64,000 nucleotides of DNA from assembly GCA_949068525.1 (NCBI GenBank), contig CARTIQ010000002.1:124001-188000 (forward strand), in the 5' to 3' direction. The position numbers were made by a program, and so were the translations under genes. Each line of letters begins with the position of its first letter. The stretch's first letter is position 1. The notes beneath the pieces are model-generated. The model was not told the origin of the DNA and made no database searches. It was given only the letters and a program-made list of their open reading frames with translations. This DNA is from an uncultured Eubacteriales bacterium (GTDB lineage: Bacteria; Bacillota; Clostridia; Oscillospirales; Acutalibacteraceae). Below, one piece after another: positions 15,779-25,002 of the stretch.

Positions 15779-17110
15779 ATGTTAGATTTTTTGAAACCCG
15801 CGAAACCTATCGAAAGATTGCCGGAAGAAAAAATTCCGTCCGTTTACAAAAAGTATAGATTGCAGGTTTTTATTAGTATTTACCTGGGGTACCTGCTATA
15901 TTACTTCGTGCGCAGTAATTTTGTGTTTGCCAAAGATTATTTGTTCGCGCTGGGATTCACAAAAACGCAGGTTGGATTTGTGGCGTCAGCCTTAGGGCTC
16001 TCGTATGGCGTGAGCAAGTTCGTTATGGGGAACGTTTCGGATAGATCGAATGCGCGGTATTTTTTGGCTATTGGATTGATTTTATCGGGCATTGTGAACT
16101 TGTTGTTACCTAATACAAGCAGTGTGACGATAATGTTTGTGCTGATGCTCCTGAACGGCTGGGTACAGGGAATGGGCTGGCCGCCGTGCGCTAGAATAAT
16201 GACGCACTGGTTTTCGGACAGAGAGCGCGGCGTAAAGATGGCGATTTGGAATACTTCGCACAATTTTGGTGGCGGTATAGTTGCGTTTGTTGCGATGTTT
16301 GGAGTCAGCTTTTTTTCTAGCTGGAAGTTTATCTTTTATCTGCCGGCGTTTTTAGCCATAGCAGGAGGCTTTATTTACATATTACTGGCTCGCGATACAC
16401 CGCAGTCTGTGGGGCTTCCGCCTATTGAGGAGTTTAAGAACGATTATCCGGAGTCGCAAAAAGACCTGCAGGACGCCGAGGCGGAGATGTCAGGCAAAGA
16501 GATTCTGTTTAAGTATGTGCTGAACAACAAGTTTTTGTGGATAATCTCGATTGCGAACATCTTTGTGTACCTGGTGCGCTATGGCGTGATCAATTGGGTG
16601 CCGACGTATTTGAAGGAGGTCCGTGGCTTTAGCATAAGTGACTCTTCCATAGCTTTTGCGATTTTTGAGTATGCTGCGATTCCCGGTACGCTGATCATCG
16701 GTTGGTTGAGCGACCATGTTTTTCACGGTAGAAGGGCGCCGCTGGGCGTTTTTTGCATGATAGGTGTGAGTATTGCGACGGTGGTGTATTGGCAGAGCAC
16801 CAACATTTTGGCCATCAACTGTGCGCTGGCTTCTATTGGAGCGCTCATTTACGGCCCCGTAATGCTGATAGGCTTGTGCGCTATCGACTTAGTTCCAAAA
16901 AAGGCTGCAGGAACGGCTTCGGGCTTTACTGGGCTGTTCGGGTACATGGGCGGTCAGGTTTTGGCAGAGGTTGCGCTTGGCTGGGTTGTAGATAAATTCA
17001 GCTGGGACGGTGGTTTCATCATGCTGATTCTGTGCTGTGTTTTGTCGGTGCTATTCCTAACGTCTACCTGGAACATCCACAACATAGAGGAAGAAAAAAC
17101 CACTGCATAG
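15779..17110 (+). CDS. MFS transporter, organophosphate:phosphate antiporter family (GlpT/UhpT/PgtP-like)
   Basis: This 443-residue protein has about 12 transmembrane helices. Early family signatures are SIYLGYLLYYFVRSNFV and GVSKFVMGNVSDRSNAR, and the central loop is charged (about 225-245). The family exchanges inorganic phosphate for glycerol-3-phosphate, hexose-6-phosphate or phosphoglycerate; which one cannot be read here. ATG 15779 is preferred over ATG 15761 because a GGAG lies about 12 bases upstream and it gives the family-like N-terminus. No glycerol or hexose-phosphate genes or sensor kinases are adjacent. Confidence 0.88.
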   Translation: MLDFLKPAKPIERLPEEKIPSVYKKYRLQVFISIYLGYLLYYFVRSNFVFAKDYLFALGFTKTQVGFVASALGLSYGVSKFVMGNVSDRSNARYFLAIGLILSGIVNLLLPNTSSVTIMFVLMLLNGWVQGMGWPPCARIMTHWFSDRERGVKMAIWNTSHNFGGGIVAFVAMFGVSFFSSWKFIFYLPAFLAIAGGFIYILLARDTPQSVGLPPIEEFKNDYPESQKDLQDAEAEMSGKEILFKYVLNNKFLWIISIANIFVYLVRYGVINWVPTYLKEVRGFSISDSSIAFAIFEYAAIPGTLIIGWLSDHVFHGRRAPLGVFCMIGVSIATVVYWQSTNILAINCALASIGALIYGPVMLIGLCAIDLVPKKAAGTASGFTGLFGYMGGQVLAEVALGWVVDKFSWDGGFIMLILCCVLSVLFLTSTWNIHNIEEEKTTA

Positions 17111-17139
17111 TGCGAGGGTTTTAAAATAAAGGCAGCGAA

Positions 17140-17175
17140 AAAGCTTATCAGAGCGATTCTGATAAGCTTTCTTTA
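17140..17175. terminator. Bidirectional Rho-independent terminator
   Basis: A perfect 12-bp stem, AAAGCTTATCAG (17140-17151) with CTGATAAGCTTT (17159-17170), lies between the transporter gene and the convergent minus-strand gene ending at 17173. Confidence 0.85.
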
Positions 17176-17556
17176 TTTATAGTGAGTGGCACTGCGCTTT
17201 TTGCGGTGCTTTTTTGTATTTTTACACAATTTGTATAAGCAAAACGAAAAGAATGCGACCCCCGTAACGCCCAGCACAGCCAGAATTATACCTGTAATCA
17301 ACAGGAAGTGGCCGTTGTCGGTTATATCGGTAGAGGACAAACTTTTTTGGATAAAGTCGAATTCGTGAGCACCAGTTTGAGTATTTTCATCCAGCTCGAT
17401 TTTCCAGTCCTCATCGGAAAGAATGGAGCTATTTGAAGTTCCCTCTGCTGCCGATACCCACCGGACAAAAGAAATTCTTGGGGCTGTGAGGTAAAGACAA
17501 AGGAACATTAGCAAAAGGATGCCCGCGACACTGCAGATTTTAAGCGGATTTTTCAT
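17173..17556 (-). CDS. Small two-pass membrane protein, unknown function
   Basis: This 127-residue protein has hydrophobic segments at about 7-28 and 83-107. A polar loop of about 55 residues lies between them, and the C-terminal tail is very basic (KNTKKHRKKR). ATG 17556 (minus strand) follows GGAGGGAGG; longer in-frame starts lack a ribosome site. It is transcribed away from the phage-like operon that begins 165 bp away. It resembles a sortase-less surface protein or a small receptor more than a holin, but no family is recognised. Confidence 0.65.
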   Translation of the reverse strand: MKNPLKICSVAGILLLMFLCLYLTAPRISFVRWVSAAEGTSNSSILSDEDWKIELDENTQTGAHEFDFIQKSLSSTDITDNGHFLLITGIILAVLGVTGVAFFSFCLYKLCKNTKKHRKKRSATHYK

Positions 17557-17595
17557 ATCAAAACCTCCCTCCGCCAAGACGAAATCTACCATTTT

Positions 17596-17624
17596 ATGAT
17601 ACCACATTATCGCGCTCGAGGCAA
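17596..17624 (-). promoter_or_regulatory. Sigma-A-type promoter for the minus-strand membrane protein gene
   Basis: Read on the minus strand: TTGCCT (17624-17619), a 17-bp spacer, then TATCAT (17601-17596). No equally good promoter is visible on the plus strand toward the terminase genes. Confidence 0.55.
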
Positions 17625-17720
17625 TGGGTGCAAAATTTTTATTTTTTGTTCTCTTTAAAAAGGCAACTTGAGGGGCTTTTTGAGCAATATTTGAAAACGA
17701 AAGAGGGAGGGTTAATAAGA

Positions 17721-18221
17721 TTGAGACATTCGGGCAAAAAGGAATTGACGCACCGTGAGTACTTATTTTGTAACAACTATGTTAATTCTGGAGACGTAAA
17801 GCGGTCGGCGGAGGCTGCGGGCTACAAGGTGGAGCCAGAATTGGCAGGGAATAAGCTATTGCAGCGCGACGACATCAGTGCGAAGATAGATGAGCTGTAT
17901 GGCCAGAAAAAACGAAACCTGCTTTACAAGGCGTGCCGCGGGTACGAGAAGCTGGCATTTGGCGGCATTTCGGATGCGATAAAGCTGATTTATTCGGAGA
18001 ACATCTCGCCAGAAAAGGTTGGCAAGATGGACCTATTCAACGTTGCCGAAATCAAGCGGCCACGCGACGGAATGCTGGAAATAAAGTTTTTTGACAGATT
18101 TAAGGCGCTCGAAAAGCTGCAGCAGCTGGATTTTTTGGGTGCGAATCAGAATACGTCCTTTTACGACGCCATCGAGGAGAGCATAAAGTCGATAAATTTT
18201 GCGGATCACTTTGAAAATTAG
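17721..18221 (+). CDS. Phage terminase small subunit (PBSX XtmA-like)
   Basis: This 166-residue protein begins LRHSGKKELTHREYLFCNNYVNSGDVKRSAEAAGY, the typical helix-turn-helix opening of the terminase_2 family. The family recognises the DNA to be packaged and hands it to the large subunit. TTG 17721 is chosen because GAGGGAGGG lies nine bases upstream; an in-frame start at 17628 would add an unrelated 31-residue extension. It is the first gene of the phage-like operon, 14 bp from the large subunit. Confidence 0.85.
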   Translation: MRHSGKKELTHREYLFCNNYVNSGDVKRSAEAAGYKVEPELAGNKLLQRDDISAKIDELYGQKKRNLLYKACRGYEKLAFGGISDAIKLIYSENISPEKVGKMDLFNVAEIKRPRDGMLEIKFFDRFKALEKLQQLDFLGANQNTSFYDAIEESIKSINFADHFEN

Positions 18222-18234
18222 GGTGGTGCGTTTT

Positions 18235-19494
18235 TTGTATTTCAAATCTTTTTCAAAAAAGCAGATGGCAGCACTCTCGTGGTGGCTCGATCCGGAGCTC
18301 TTTAAGCGCTACGATGCTTTGATTTGCGACGGAGCCATCCGGAGCGGAAAGACGCTTTGCATGGGTATTTCTTTTGTGGGCTGGGCTATGAGGCATTTTC
18401 GGTTTTCGACTTTTGCGATATGCGGCAAGACTTTAGGATCCATCAAACGGAACTTTATTGACCCGCTTTTGCCAACGCTTAATGAACTCGGATTTGCTTG
18501 CAGATTCAAGATTTCGGAGAATTTGCTGGTTATCAATTTTGGCAATGCGGAAAATAAGTTTTATCTATTTTCGGGCAAGGACGAGGCCAGCGCCGCCTTT
18601 ATTCAAGGTATTACGCTTTCCGGCATCCTTTTTGACGAGGTTGCATTGATGCCGCAGTCGTTTGTGGAGCAGGCCTTGGCGCGATGCTCGATTGTGGGCT
18701 CGAAGTTTTGGTTTAACTGCAACCCGGAGTACCCGCAGCACTGGTTTTATCAGGAGTGGATAAAGCAGTCTGCCAGCCGGAATGCGCTTTATCTGCATTT
18801 TACGCTGGAAGACAACCCATCGCTTACAGACGAAATCAAGCAGCGTTACGCGAGTTTATATAGCGGTACGTTTTATGAGAGGTTCATAAAAGGGCGGTGG
18901 GTCGCAACACAGGGGAACGTCTACCCGGAGATGTGCACTCCGGAGGCTTTTGTGAAGGTTCCGGACGTCAACTTCGAGAAATACGCGGTCTCTTGCGACT
19001 ATGGCACAGTGAATCCGACATCGATGGGGCTTTGGGGCCGCTTTAACAGCGTCTGGTACCGCCTGAGAGAGTACTACTATGACTCGCGCAAGGTTGGAGC
19101 TTCTAAGACGGACGAGGAACACTATGCTTCGCTTTGTGAGCTGGCGGAAGACTTGGACATCGAAGCTATTACTGTGGACCCTTCTGCGGCGAGTTTCATC
19201 ACTTTGATTCGTCGGTATGGCCGATTTAAGGTGATTCCGGCCAAGAACAACGTTGTCAACGGAATTCGCAAGGTTTCTACGGCTCTGAAGAACCAGACTT
19301 TGAGGATTTGCGATACTTGCCGGGCTAGCATGCAGGAGTTTTCGCTGTACCGCTGGGAGGATTCGCAGAGCAAGGACGTACCGGTTAAGGAGAACGACCA
19401 CGCCATGGATGATATCCGGTATTTTGTTTCGACGCTGATGGAGGACGGTTGCGATGAGGACGACTTTTTTGCGTTTGCGTGCAAGCGATATTAA
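18235..19494 (+). CDS. Phage terminase large subunit (PBSX XtmB-like packaging ATPase/nuclease)
   Basis: This 419-residue protein has the ATPase Walker A CDGAIRSGKT (about residues 33-42), Walker B GILFDEVALMP, and a C-terminal RNase H-like nuclease domain. The nuclease acidic residues are in SCDYGTVNP, TVDPSA and HAMDDIRYF. All catalytic elements look intact, which argues against decay. TTG 18235 follows AGGGTGGTG. This protein would translocate DNA into the capsid; the PBSX family includes head-full packaging systems that can package host DNA. Confidence 0.92.
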   Translation: MYFKSFSKKQMAALSWWLDPELFKRYDALICDGAIRSGKTLCMGISFVGWAMRHFRFSTFAICGKTLGSIKRNFIDPLLPTLNELGFACRFKISENLLVINFGNAENKFYLFSGKDEASAAFIQGITLSGILFDEVALMPQSFVEQALARCSIVGSKFWFNCNPEYPQHWFYQEWIKQSASRNALYLHFTLEDNPSLTDEIKQRYASLYSGTFYERFIKGRWVATQGNVYPEMCTPEAFVKVPDVNFEKYAVSCDYGTVNPTSMGLWGRFNSVWYRLREYYYDSRKVGASKTDEEHYASLCELAEDLDIEAITVDPSAASFITLIRRYGRFKVIPAKNNVVNGIRKVSTALKNQTLRICDTCRASMQEFSLYRWEDSQSKDVPVKENDHAMDDIRYFVSTLMEDGCDEDDFFAFACKRY

Positions 19495-19512
19495 TTTTAG
19501 GAGAGTGATTTG

Positions 19513-20664
19513 ATGAAATTTTTTAAGACTAGCAAAAAGGGCGATTATTCGGCGGTTCAGACGGTTAATGCGCCAACAAAGAAGCATCCGTTTTATGAGC
19601 TGAGTGCCTACAACCCCAGGGCTGAGACCGAATACGAGCTGTACACCTTGCTGCGCGAAGCAGTGCCCATTATAGATGCGGCTATTTGCAAGACTGTACG
19701 GTTGGTGGGGAGTTTCAAGATCGAATGCGAAGATAGTGAGGTTGAGACACTGCTGAATCGGTTTATCTCCCATGTGAAGGTGAACGCCAGCGAGAGCGGA
19801 CTGAATGCGTTTATCTCAACGTACCTTGACCAGATGCTGACATATGGCACGGCTGTTGGCGAGATTGTCCCGAATGCTTTGAACACTGATGTGGCCGCGC
19901 TTTATAATGCCTCTTTGAAAGATGTTAAGTTGCAAACTGGTCAAAATCCGCTGAAATTGGAGGTTTGCAGAAAAGACGGTAATGGCAAAGCGATTCCGCT
20001 TCCGCACCAGAACCTGCTTTTGGTGACGCCCCTTAAACCGGAGCCAGGCAAGATTTACGGTACGTCGATTTTGAAGGGACTGCCTTTTATAAGCGGGATT
20101 TTGCTCAACATTTATTATAGCGTCAACGCGAACTGGGAGCGGGTTGGCAATGTCCGCTTCGCTGTTACATACAAGCCCGGTCCGGATGCCAGTGAAAAGG
20201 CTTATGCAAAAGAACGAGCTATGCAAATCGCCGAAGAATGGGGACATGCGATGAACTCTATAAACGGGGTTAGCGATTTTGTCTCGGTTGGCGACGTGAG
20301 CATTAAGGTCATTGGGGCGGACAACCAAGTTTTGGACAGCCAAGTGCCGGTGCGCCAGATGCTAGAGCAAATCGTTGCAAAGCTAGCTATACCGCCATTT
20401 ATTTTGGGGCTGTCTTGGTCGACCACAGAGAAAATGTCCGCGCAGCAGGCGGACATCTTGACAAGCGAATTGGAATTTTATAGACGATGTTTGGATCCGG
20501 TGATAGAGAAAATCTGCAACAAATGGCTGGCCTTCAACGGACTCGCGGCGCATTTCAACATTGTTTGGGACAACATCAACCTGCAGGATGAGGTAGAAAT
20601 CGCAAATGCACGGTTAATGTCCGCACGGGCCGATGAAATTGAAAAAAGATTGGAGAAAATTTGA
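19513..20664 (+). CDS. Phage portal protein
   Basis: This 383-residue protein lies between terminase and protease, the conserved portal position. The C-terminal region has IPPFILGLSWSTTEKMSAQQAD followed by an acidic helix, a pattern of portals in Clostridia prophages. It would form the dodecameric vertex through which DNA passes. ATG 19513 follows AGGAGAG. It ends in a TGA that overlaps the next ATG. Confidence 0.88.
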   Translation: MKFFKTSKKGDYSAVQTVNAPTKKHPFYELSAYNPRAETEYELYTLLREAVPIIDAAICKTVRLVGSFKIECEDSEVETLLNRFISHVKVNASESGLNAFISTYLDQMLTYGTAVGEIVPNALNTDVAALYNASLKDVKLQTGQNPLKLEVCRKDGNGKAIPLPHQNLLLVTPLKPEPGKIYGTSILKGLPFISGILLNIYYSVNANWERVGNVRFAVTYKPGPDASEKAYAKERAMQIAEEWGHAMNSINGVSDFVSVGDVSIKVIGADNQVLDSQVPVRQMLEQIVAKLAIPPFILGLSWSTTEKMSAQQADILTSELEFYRRCLDPVIEKICNKWLAFNGLAAHFNIVWDNINLQDEVEIANARLMSARADEIEKRLEKI

Positions 20665-21647
20665 TGAAAGACGGGTACGTAATCAAAAGTAGCAATAAAT
20701 ATACAGTAAATCCGGGAGATTTGGCGTTGATTAATGCTTACAGCCGGCGCAATTTGGGCAAGGATGAAGTTTATGTTTTTTCTGTTGTGCTGTGCGATAA
20801 CGAAGTTGACAGAGAGTTCGAGAAATTCAACAAAGAGGCTTTAGAAAAGCTGGCGGATTTATTTGTTGGCAAGACTGGGATCACCGATCACGACGCCAAA
20901 AGTGAGAATCAGCTGGCGAGGATTTTTGCTTGTAACGTAGAGAAAATCGACGACAAGGTGAATTCGGCAGGTGAGCAATATTATCGATTGGTTGCCAAGG
21001 CCTACATGCCGCGGTGTGAGAAGAACAACGATTTTATTTTGGAGATAGACTCGGGGATAAAGAAGGAAGTGAGCGTGGGCTGCGCAGTTAAAAGCACGAC
21101 GTGTTCGGTTTGTGGCTGCGACGTTAAAGCGGACCCTTGCGATCACAAAAAGGGCGAAACCTACGGTGGAAAGGTGTGTTACGTTATTTTAAGTGAGCCT
21201 TTGGATGCTTACGAATGGTCTTTTGTTGCGGTTCCAGCACAGAAAAATGCAGGTGTTATAAAAATGTTCCGGTCGGGAGCGAAAGGGGGTGCGAGATCTA
21301 TGAACGACATTATTAAATCTATCAAAAACGGTGAAGCTGTGACGATAACCGCAGAGCAGTCTCAAAAACTAGCAGAGTTGATTGATGAGTTGGAACGTCT
21401 TGCAAAGGAAGGAAAAGAATATTACAACGACCTAAAGCGCGAAGTTATGCGTCTTTGTGCTATAACTCAGCCAGAAATTAACAGTGAGGTGATGAATAGC
21501 GTCGCATCTAAAATGAGTGTGGCCGAATTGAAGGCATTTAAAAAGGCTTTTGAAATTAAGTCCGAAGAGATTTTACCCGCAAAACCTCAGTTGACCCCAT
21601 TAAAACGCGAAAAAATGACTCAAAAAAACAAGGATTTTAAAATTTAG
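20664..21647 (+). CDS. Phage head maturation protease/scaffold-like protein with Cys-rich knuckle
   Basis: This 327-residue protein starts in the overlap with the portal stop (ATGA). The N-terminal two thirds contain SVVLCDNEVDREFEKF, GKTGITDHDAKS (conserved His) and a cluster of cysteines plus His (CSVCGC, DPCDH, KVCY) that could hold zinc. The C-terminal third is helical and charged, as expected of a scaffold. Its place between portal and capsid is that of the prohead protease. Catalytic residues cannot be assigned with certainty. Confidence 0.75.
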   Translation: MKDGYVIKSSNKYTVNPGDLALINAYSRRNLGKDEVYVFSVVLCDNEVDREFEKFNKEALEKLADLFVGKTGITDHDAKSENQLARIFACNVEKIDDKVNSAGEQYYRLVAKAYMPRCEKNNDFILEIDSGIKKEVSVGCAVKSTTCSVCGCDVKADPCDHKKGETYGGKVCYVILSEPLDAYEWSFVAVPAQKNAGVIKMFRSGAKGGARSMNDIIKSIKNGEAVTITAEQSQKLAELIDELERLAKEGKEYYNDLKREVMRLCAITQPEINSEVMNSVASKMSVAELKAFKKAFEIKSEEILPAKPQLTPLKREKMTQKNKDFKI

Positions 21648-21691
21648 TTATTCAATAAAAATTAATTAGAAAAATTTGGAGGAATGTCAAA

Positions 21692-22708
21692 ATGGCTTTT
21701 TATGACTCGATAAAACTAGAAAAAGGTATGTACAACCTGGGTTTGACCAAGGCTTTGGAGTCTATTGACCCATCTGAAGCATACGAGGGCACTGAGCTTT
21801 CGGGGTTGGATGCTTACGAACGTCAGCTAAAACGCTTTAACATCAAGGTTAAGGGGCAGAACTCGGACGTATTGGACAGCTTCTTTAAAACAACAGATTC
21901 AGCCGTGCTATTTCCGGAATTCGTAAAAAGAAGCGTGCTACAGGGGATGGAGAGTTGCACAGTGTTGCAATCGATTGTTGCGACGGTAACTAATGTGGAG
22001 AACAACGACTATCGCACGATTAAGGCCACAACGGACGCCACATCCGGCAATGCTATAAATGAGGCAAGTGACTTACCTAAAACCACTATCCAGACGAAGT
22101 CGAACCTGGTTGCGATGAAGAAAAGAGGCAGAGTTATAGCATCTTCGTACGAGGCATTGCGCCACAAACGGTTGGACCTTTTTGCTGTGATGCTCAGAAG
22201 AATCGGTGCGGACATCGCAAGAGCTCAGTTGAGCGACGCTGTGGATGTGCTGCAAAACGGTGACGAAACTGGTAACGCAGCGGAGTTGGTTTCTGCAGTT
22301 AGCACGAGTGGAATCGCCTATGCTGACTTGGTCGAGTTGTGGGGGAGTTTTACAAATTGCGAGCCAAATGTAATTTTAGCCAACACCAAGGTAATGCAGG
22401 CTCTGCTTGGCATAAAAGAGCTTCAAGATGTGCAGACATTGAACAGTTTTAAAGGAGCCGAAACAACCCTCACAGTGCTTGGCGCTAGATTGTGCAGAGT
22501 TAACTCTATAGCAAACGACATTCTGCTTGCTTTGAACAAGGACGACGCTTTAGAGATGGTCATGCTTATGGACGGATTGGTAGTCGACTCCGACAAGATG
22601 ATCGATAAGGACCTTTCAAGAAGTTCGGTGACTTCAACGGTAGGCTTTGCAAAGATTTCGCAAGACTCAGTAAAGCAAATGGAGTGTACGCTCGGCGCAA
22701 CAGAATAA
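21692..22708 (+). CDS. Phage major capsid protein (HK97-fold type)
   Basis: This 338-residue protein contains the central stretch TKSNLVAMKKRGRVIASSYE and the later ANTKVMQALLGIKELQ, in line with major capsid proteins of the PBSX/HK97 group. A strong GGAGGA precedes ATG 21692. It follows the protease/scaffold gene and precedes the connector genes. The N-terminal region to about residue 70 could be processed. Confidence 0.85.
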   Translation: MAFYDSIKLEKGMYNLGLTKALESIDPSEAYEGTELSGLDAYERQLKRFNIKVKGQNSDVLDSFFKTTDSAVLFPEFVKRSVLQGMESCTVLQSIVATVTNVENNDYRTIKATTDATSGNAINEASDLPKTTIQTKSNLVAMKKRGRVIASSYEALRHKRLDLFAVMLRRIGADIARAQLSDAVDVLQNGDETGNAAELVSAVSTSGIAYADLVELWGSFTNCEPNVILANTKVMQALLGIKELQDVQTLNSFKGAETTLTVLGARLCRVNSIANDILLALNKDDALEMVMLMDGLVVDSDKMIDKDLSRSSVTSTVGFAKISQDSVKQMECTLGATE

Positions 22709-22727
22709 CTTGAAGGGAAGATGAGTT

Positions 22728-23102
22728 TTGGATTTAGAAAAAATTGTGGAACGATTTGCACTGTTAGCAAGCCTTAGTAAAGAGGAGTCCGAGGCTTTTA
22801 CATACATTTGCAACGACGCCCAAAATGAGCTCATTTCAAAACTTTTGCCCAAAACAGACCCAACCATGCACAGCGAGCGGCTTATTGCCGCCGCTGCTGC
22901 TTTGAGCCTTTATCGATACATGCAAGTTAAGGCGCTCAGCCAGACGACCGAATCCTTTTCGGCTGGAGATATAACCGTTAAGGAGAACATGAATCGAGCG
23001 GTAGATGTGGCGCATGAGATTTGGCAGAGTGAAAAAGCAAAAATAGCCGATATCTTAAAAGATGACGTATTTGCATTTTGGCGGGTGAAGTGGAATGTTT
23101 AG
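22728..23102 (+). CDS. Phage head-tail connector/adaptor protein
   Basis: This 124-residue, mostly helical protein has the hydrophobic AAAAALSLYRYMQ helix typical of gp6/gp15-like adaptors that dock on the portal. The start is TTG 22728 with GAAGGG upstream. It overlaps the next gene by 8 bp. The assignment rests on position and fold type, not on a unique motif. Confidence 0.7.
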   Translation: MDLEKIVERFALLASLSKEESEAFTYICNDAQNELISKLLPKTDPTMHSERLIAAAAALSLYRYMQVKALSQTTESFSAGDITVKENMNRAVDVAHEIWQSEKAKIADILKDDVFAFWRVKWNV

Positions 23103-23442
23103 TAGCTGTGTTTCGGGCTTGATAAGTAAATTCGGGCGGACGGTAACGGTGATTCCGGGTGAGGGCGAGGAGATCTTAACTAAGGCGTTTATTCAGCCTC
23201 TAAGATACAAGGATGCAACCAACATTGGCGGTAGGTTCATGGATGTTGGCTATTCGAGCGGGCGGAACTATCTTTATATTGGCGACAAGAACACAAGACT
23301 AGATTTGCTGCCGTTTGACACAAAAATCGAAACACAGAACGAAACATACGTTGCAAAACGGGCGCAGGCAGTGTATTTGGGTGAGAGCGTCATGTATGTA
23401 TGGGCGATACTTCAGGTGTTTGTGGAGGATGAACTTTTATGA
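23095..23442 (+). CDS. Phage head closure/neck protein (XkdH-like)
   Basis: This 115-residue, beta-rich protein (GRTVTVIPGEGEE, YLYIGDKNTRLDLLPFD) lies at the stopper/head-closure position after the adaptor. It overlaps the preceding gene by 8 bp and the following gene by 4 bp (ATGA). The function is assigned by synteny. Confidence 0.65.
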   Translation: MFSSCVSGLISKFGRTVTVIPGEGEEILTKAFIQPLRYKDATNIGGRFMDVGYSSGRNYLYIGDKNTRLDLLPFDTKIETQNETYVAKRAQAVYLGESVMYVWAILQVFVEDELL

Positions 23443-23930
23443 GCATTTTTAACGATGTTGTCGAGAAGATAAAGCTGGATCTTTCGCAGAGCGCGGAGCT
23501 TTTGGAGATTAATTTTGTTGACGTGGACCGCGAAGAAAAAGTGCCAAATCCTATTAAGAATGTCTATGTGTCGCTGGGTATAAGCAAGATCGCTATAAAA
23601 GAAGGCGCGTTCAATGCGTATCTTGGCATGACTTCTGTAGGCGAGCAATACGGGAATCGCGCTGAGATTGACGTTGAAATGAAGATAGTTGCACCTAGAA
23701 AAAATGGCGGAAAACTCTGCTACGATGCCTTTTCAAAGATATACGAGGCTCTATTGTACCGCAAGCGACTGTATAACATCGAGAGCATATCCTGCGAGAA
23801 GCCCTCCTACAACAGCGATATTTTTTCTTTTGAACTGGATTGTACCATAAAATTGGCGGTTTATCTTGGTTACGAGACAGAAGAAATCAACATAAGCGAG
23901 ATCACGGTAAAAAAAGAAAGCAAGAGGTGA
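23439..23930 (+). CDS. Phage tail terminator/completion protein
   Basis: This 163-residue protein has the mixed alpha/beta pattern of tail terminators (long N-terminal helix, then EVDVEMKIVAPRKNGG-like strands and a helix). It sits directly before the sheath gene, where PBSX-type phages carry XkdI/J. Translation is coupled to the upstream gene through ATGA. Confidence 0.65.
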   Translation: MSIFNDVVEKIKLDLSQSAELLEINFVDVDREEKVPNPIKNVYVSLGISKIAIKEGAFNAYLGMTSVGEQYGNRAEIDVEMKIVAPRKNGGKLCYDAFSKIYEALLYRKRLYNIESISCEKPSYNSDIFSFELDCTIKLAVYLGYETEEINISEITVKKESKR

Positions 23931-23934
23931 TTTT

Positions 23935-24984
23935 TTGACTACCATAGCAAAACAGAGGCCGGGCATATACTCCGATTACCAGACATCTGGGGTGTTGTAC
24001 TCAAAAAAGATGGAGCAAAGCATTGCGATTATAGCGCAGTCCAAGGCGGAGCCGAACACAGTATATAGTTTGCAAAAGCTAGTAGACGCTAAGACGGTGT
24101 TTGGAGAAGAAAGTACCATGTACGCGCTGTACAAAGCCGTGCTAGAGAATGGAGCCGGCAGCATTGTGGCCGTTTCTGTGGGAGAAGACACGAGCTCAGC
24201 GTACGAGGCAGCATTCAGGCTAATAGCTGAGACCGATGGTATTGGCGTTGTTATCTGCGACAGAACAGACTTAGCTATTCAGCAGCTGTTGGCACAAAGT
24301 GTTGTGGCGGCATCTCAGAATAAAAGAGAGAGAATCGGGATTTTGGCAGCAGATCGCAATGAATCCGATGTTGCGACATGGGCAAACAAATTTAACAGCG
24401 AGCGAATTTTATTAGTAGCGCAGAACCCGATAGACTCGCAGGGAGAGGAACTTTCTGGATGCATTTTGAGTGCGGCTATGGCTGCGATAATTTCTCAGTA
24501 CACCGATCCATCACAGTCTTTTAACGGAGCGTGCTTTGAGAATATCTCAAAACTGAGTAAGGACCTTAGCGAGGACGAAGTGGACGAGTACATCACGAAT
24601 GGGATAATTCCATTTGAAGTGGTGGCCGGTCGAGTAGAAGTCATCCGCGCGGTGACCTCTAGAACTACTACGGACGGGCTTATGGACAAGACCTTCAAAG
24701 AGCTGAACACCATTTTGATAATCGACGAGATAATAAAGGTGGTAAGAGAGACGCTGAGGGAGAACATCTCGACGGCAAAAAACAACACAACAACAAGAAG
24801 CGCAATAAGCAGCCAAGTGACCGTTAAGTTGCAGGAGTTTTTGGAAGCAAATGTTATAGAATCGTATGCGGTACCGAATGTATATAAGTCCAGCGATGAC
24901 GCCACTGTGTGTATAGTGGAGCTCGACTTTACGATTGCACAGGGCATCAACCAGATCCACATAACGGCGAACATAAACGTTTAG
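23935..24984 (+). CDS. Contractile tail sheath protein (XkdK-like, short form)
   Basis: This 349-residue protein has the sheath pattern: N-terminal RPGIYSDYQ, a central Rossmann-like region (GVVICDRTDLAIQQLL) and C-terminal strands with ITANINV that link to neighbouring subunits. The start is TTG 23935 after AGGTGA. It is shorter than XkdK of PBSX (about 466), suggesting a lack of the surface-exposed insertion. Its presence makes the tail contractile (myovirus type). Confidence 0.85.
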   Translation: MTTIAKQRPGIYSDYQTSGVLYSKKMEQSIAIIAQSKAEPNTVYSLQKLVDAKTVFGEESTMYALYKAVLENGAGSIVAVSVGEDTSSAYEAAFRLIAETDGIGVVICDRTDLAIQQLLAQSVVAASQNKRERIGILAADRNESDVATWANKFNSERILLVAQNPIDSQGEELSGCILSAAMAAIISQYTDPSQSFNGACFENISKLSKDLSEDEVDEYITNGIIPFEVVAGRVEVIRAVTSRTTTDGLMDKTFKELNTILIIDEIIKVVRETLRENISTAKNNTTTRSAISSQVTVKLQEFLEANVIESYAVPNVYKSSDDATVCIVELDFTIAQGINQIHITANINV

Positions 24985-25002
24985 AGACAAAGAAGGTGTA
25001 TT

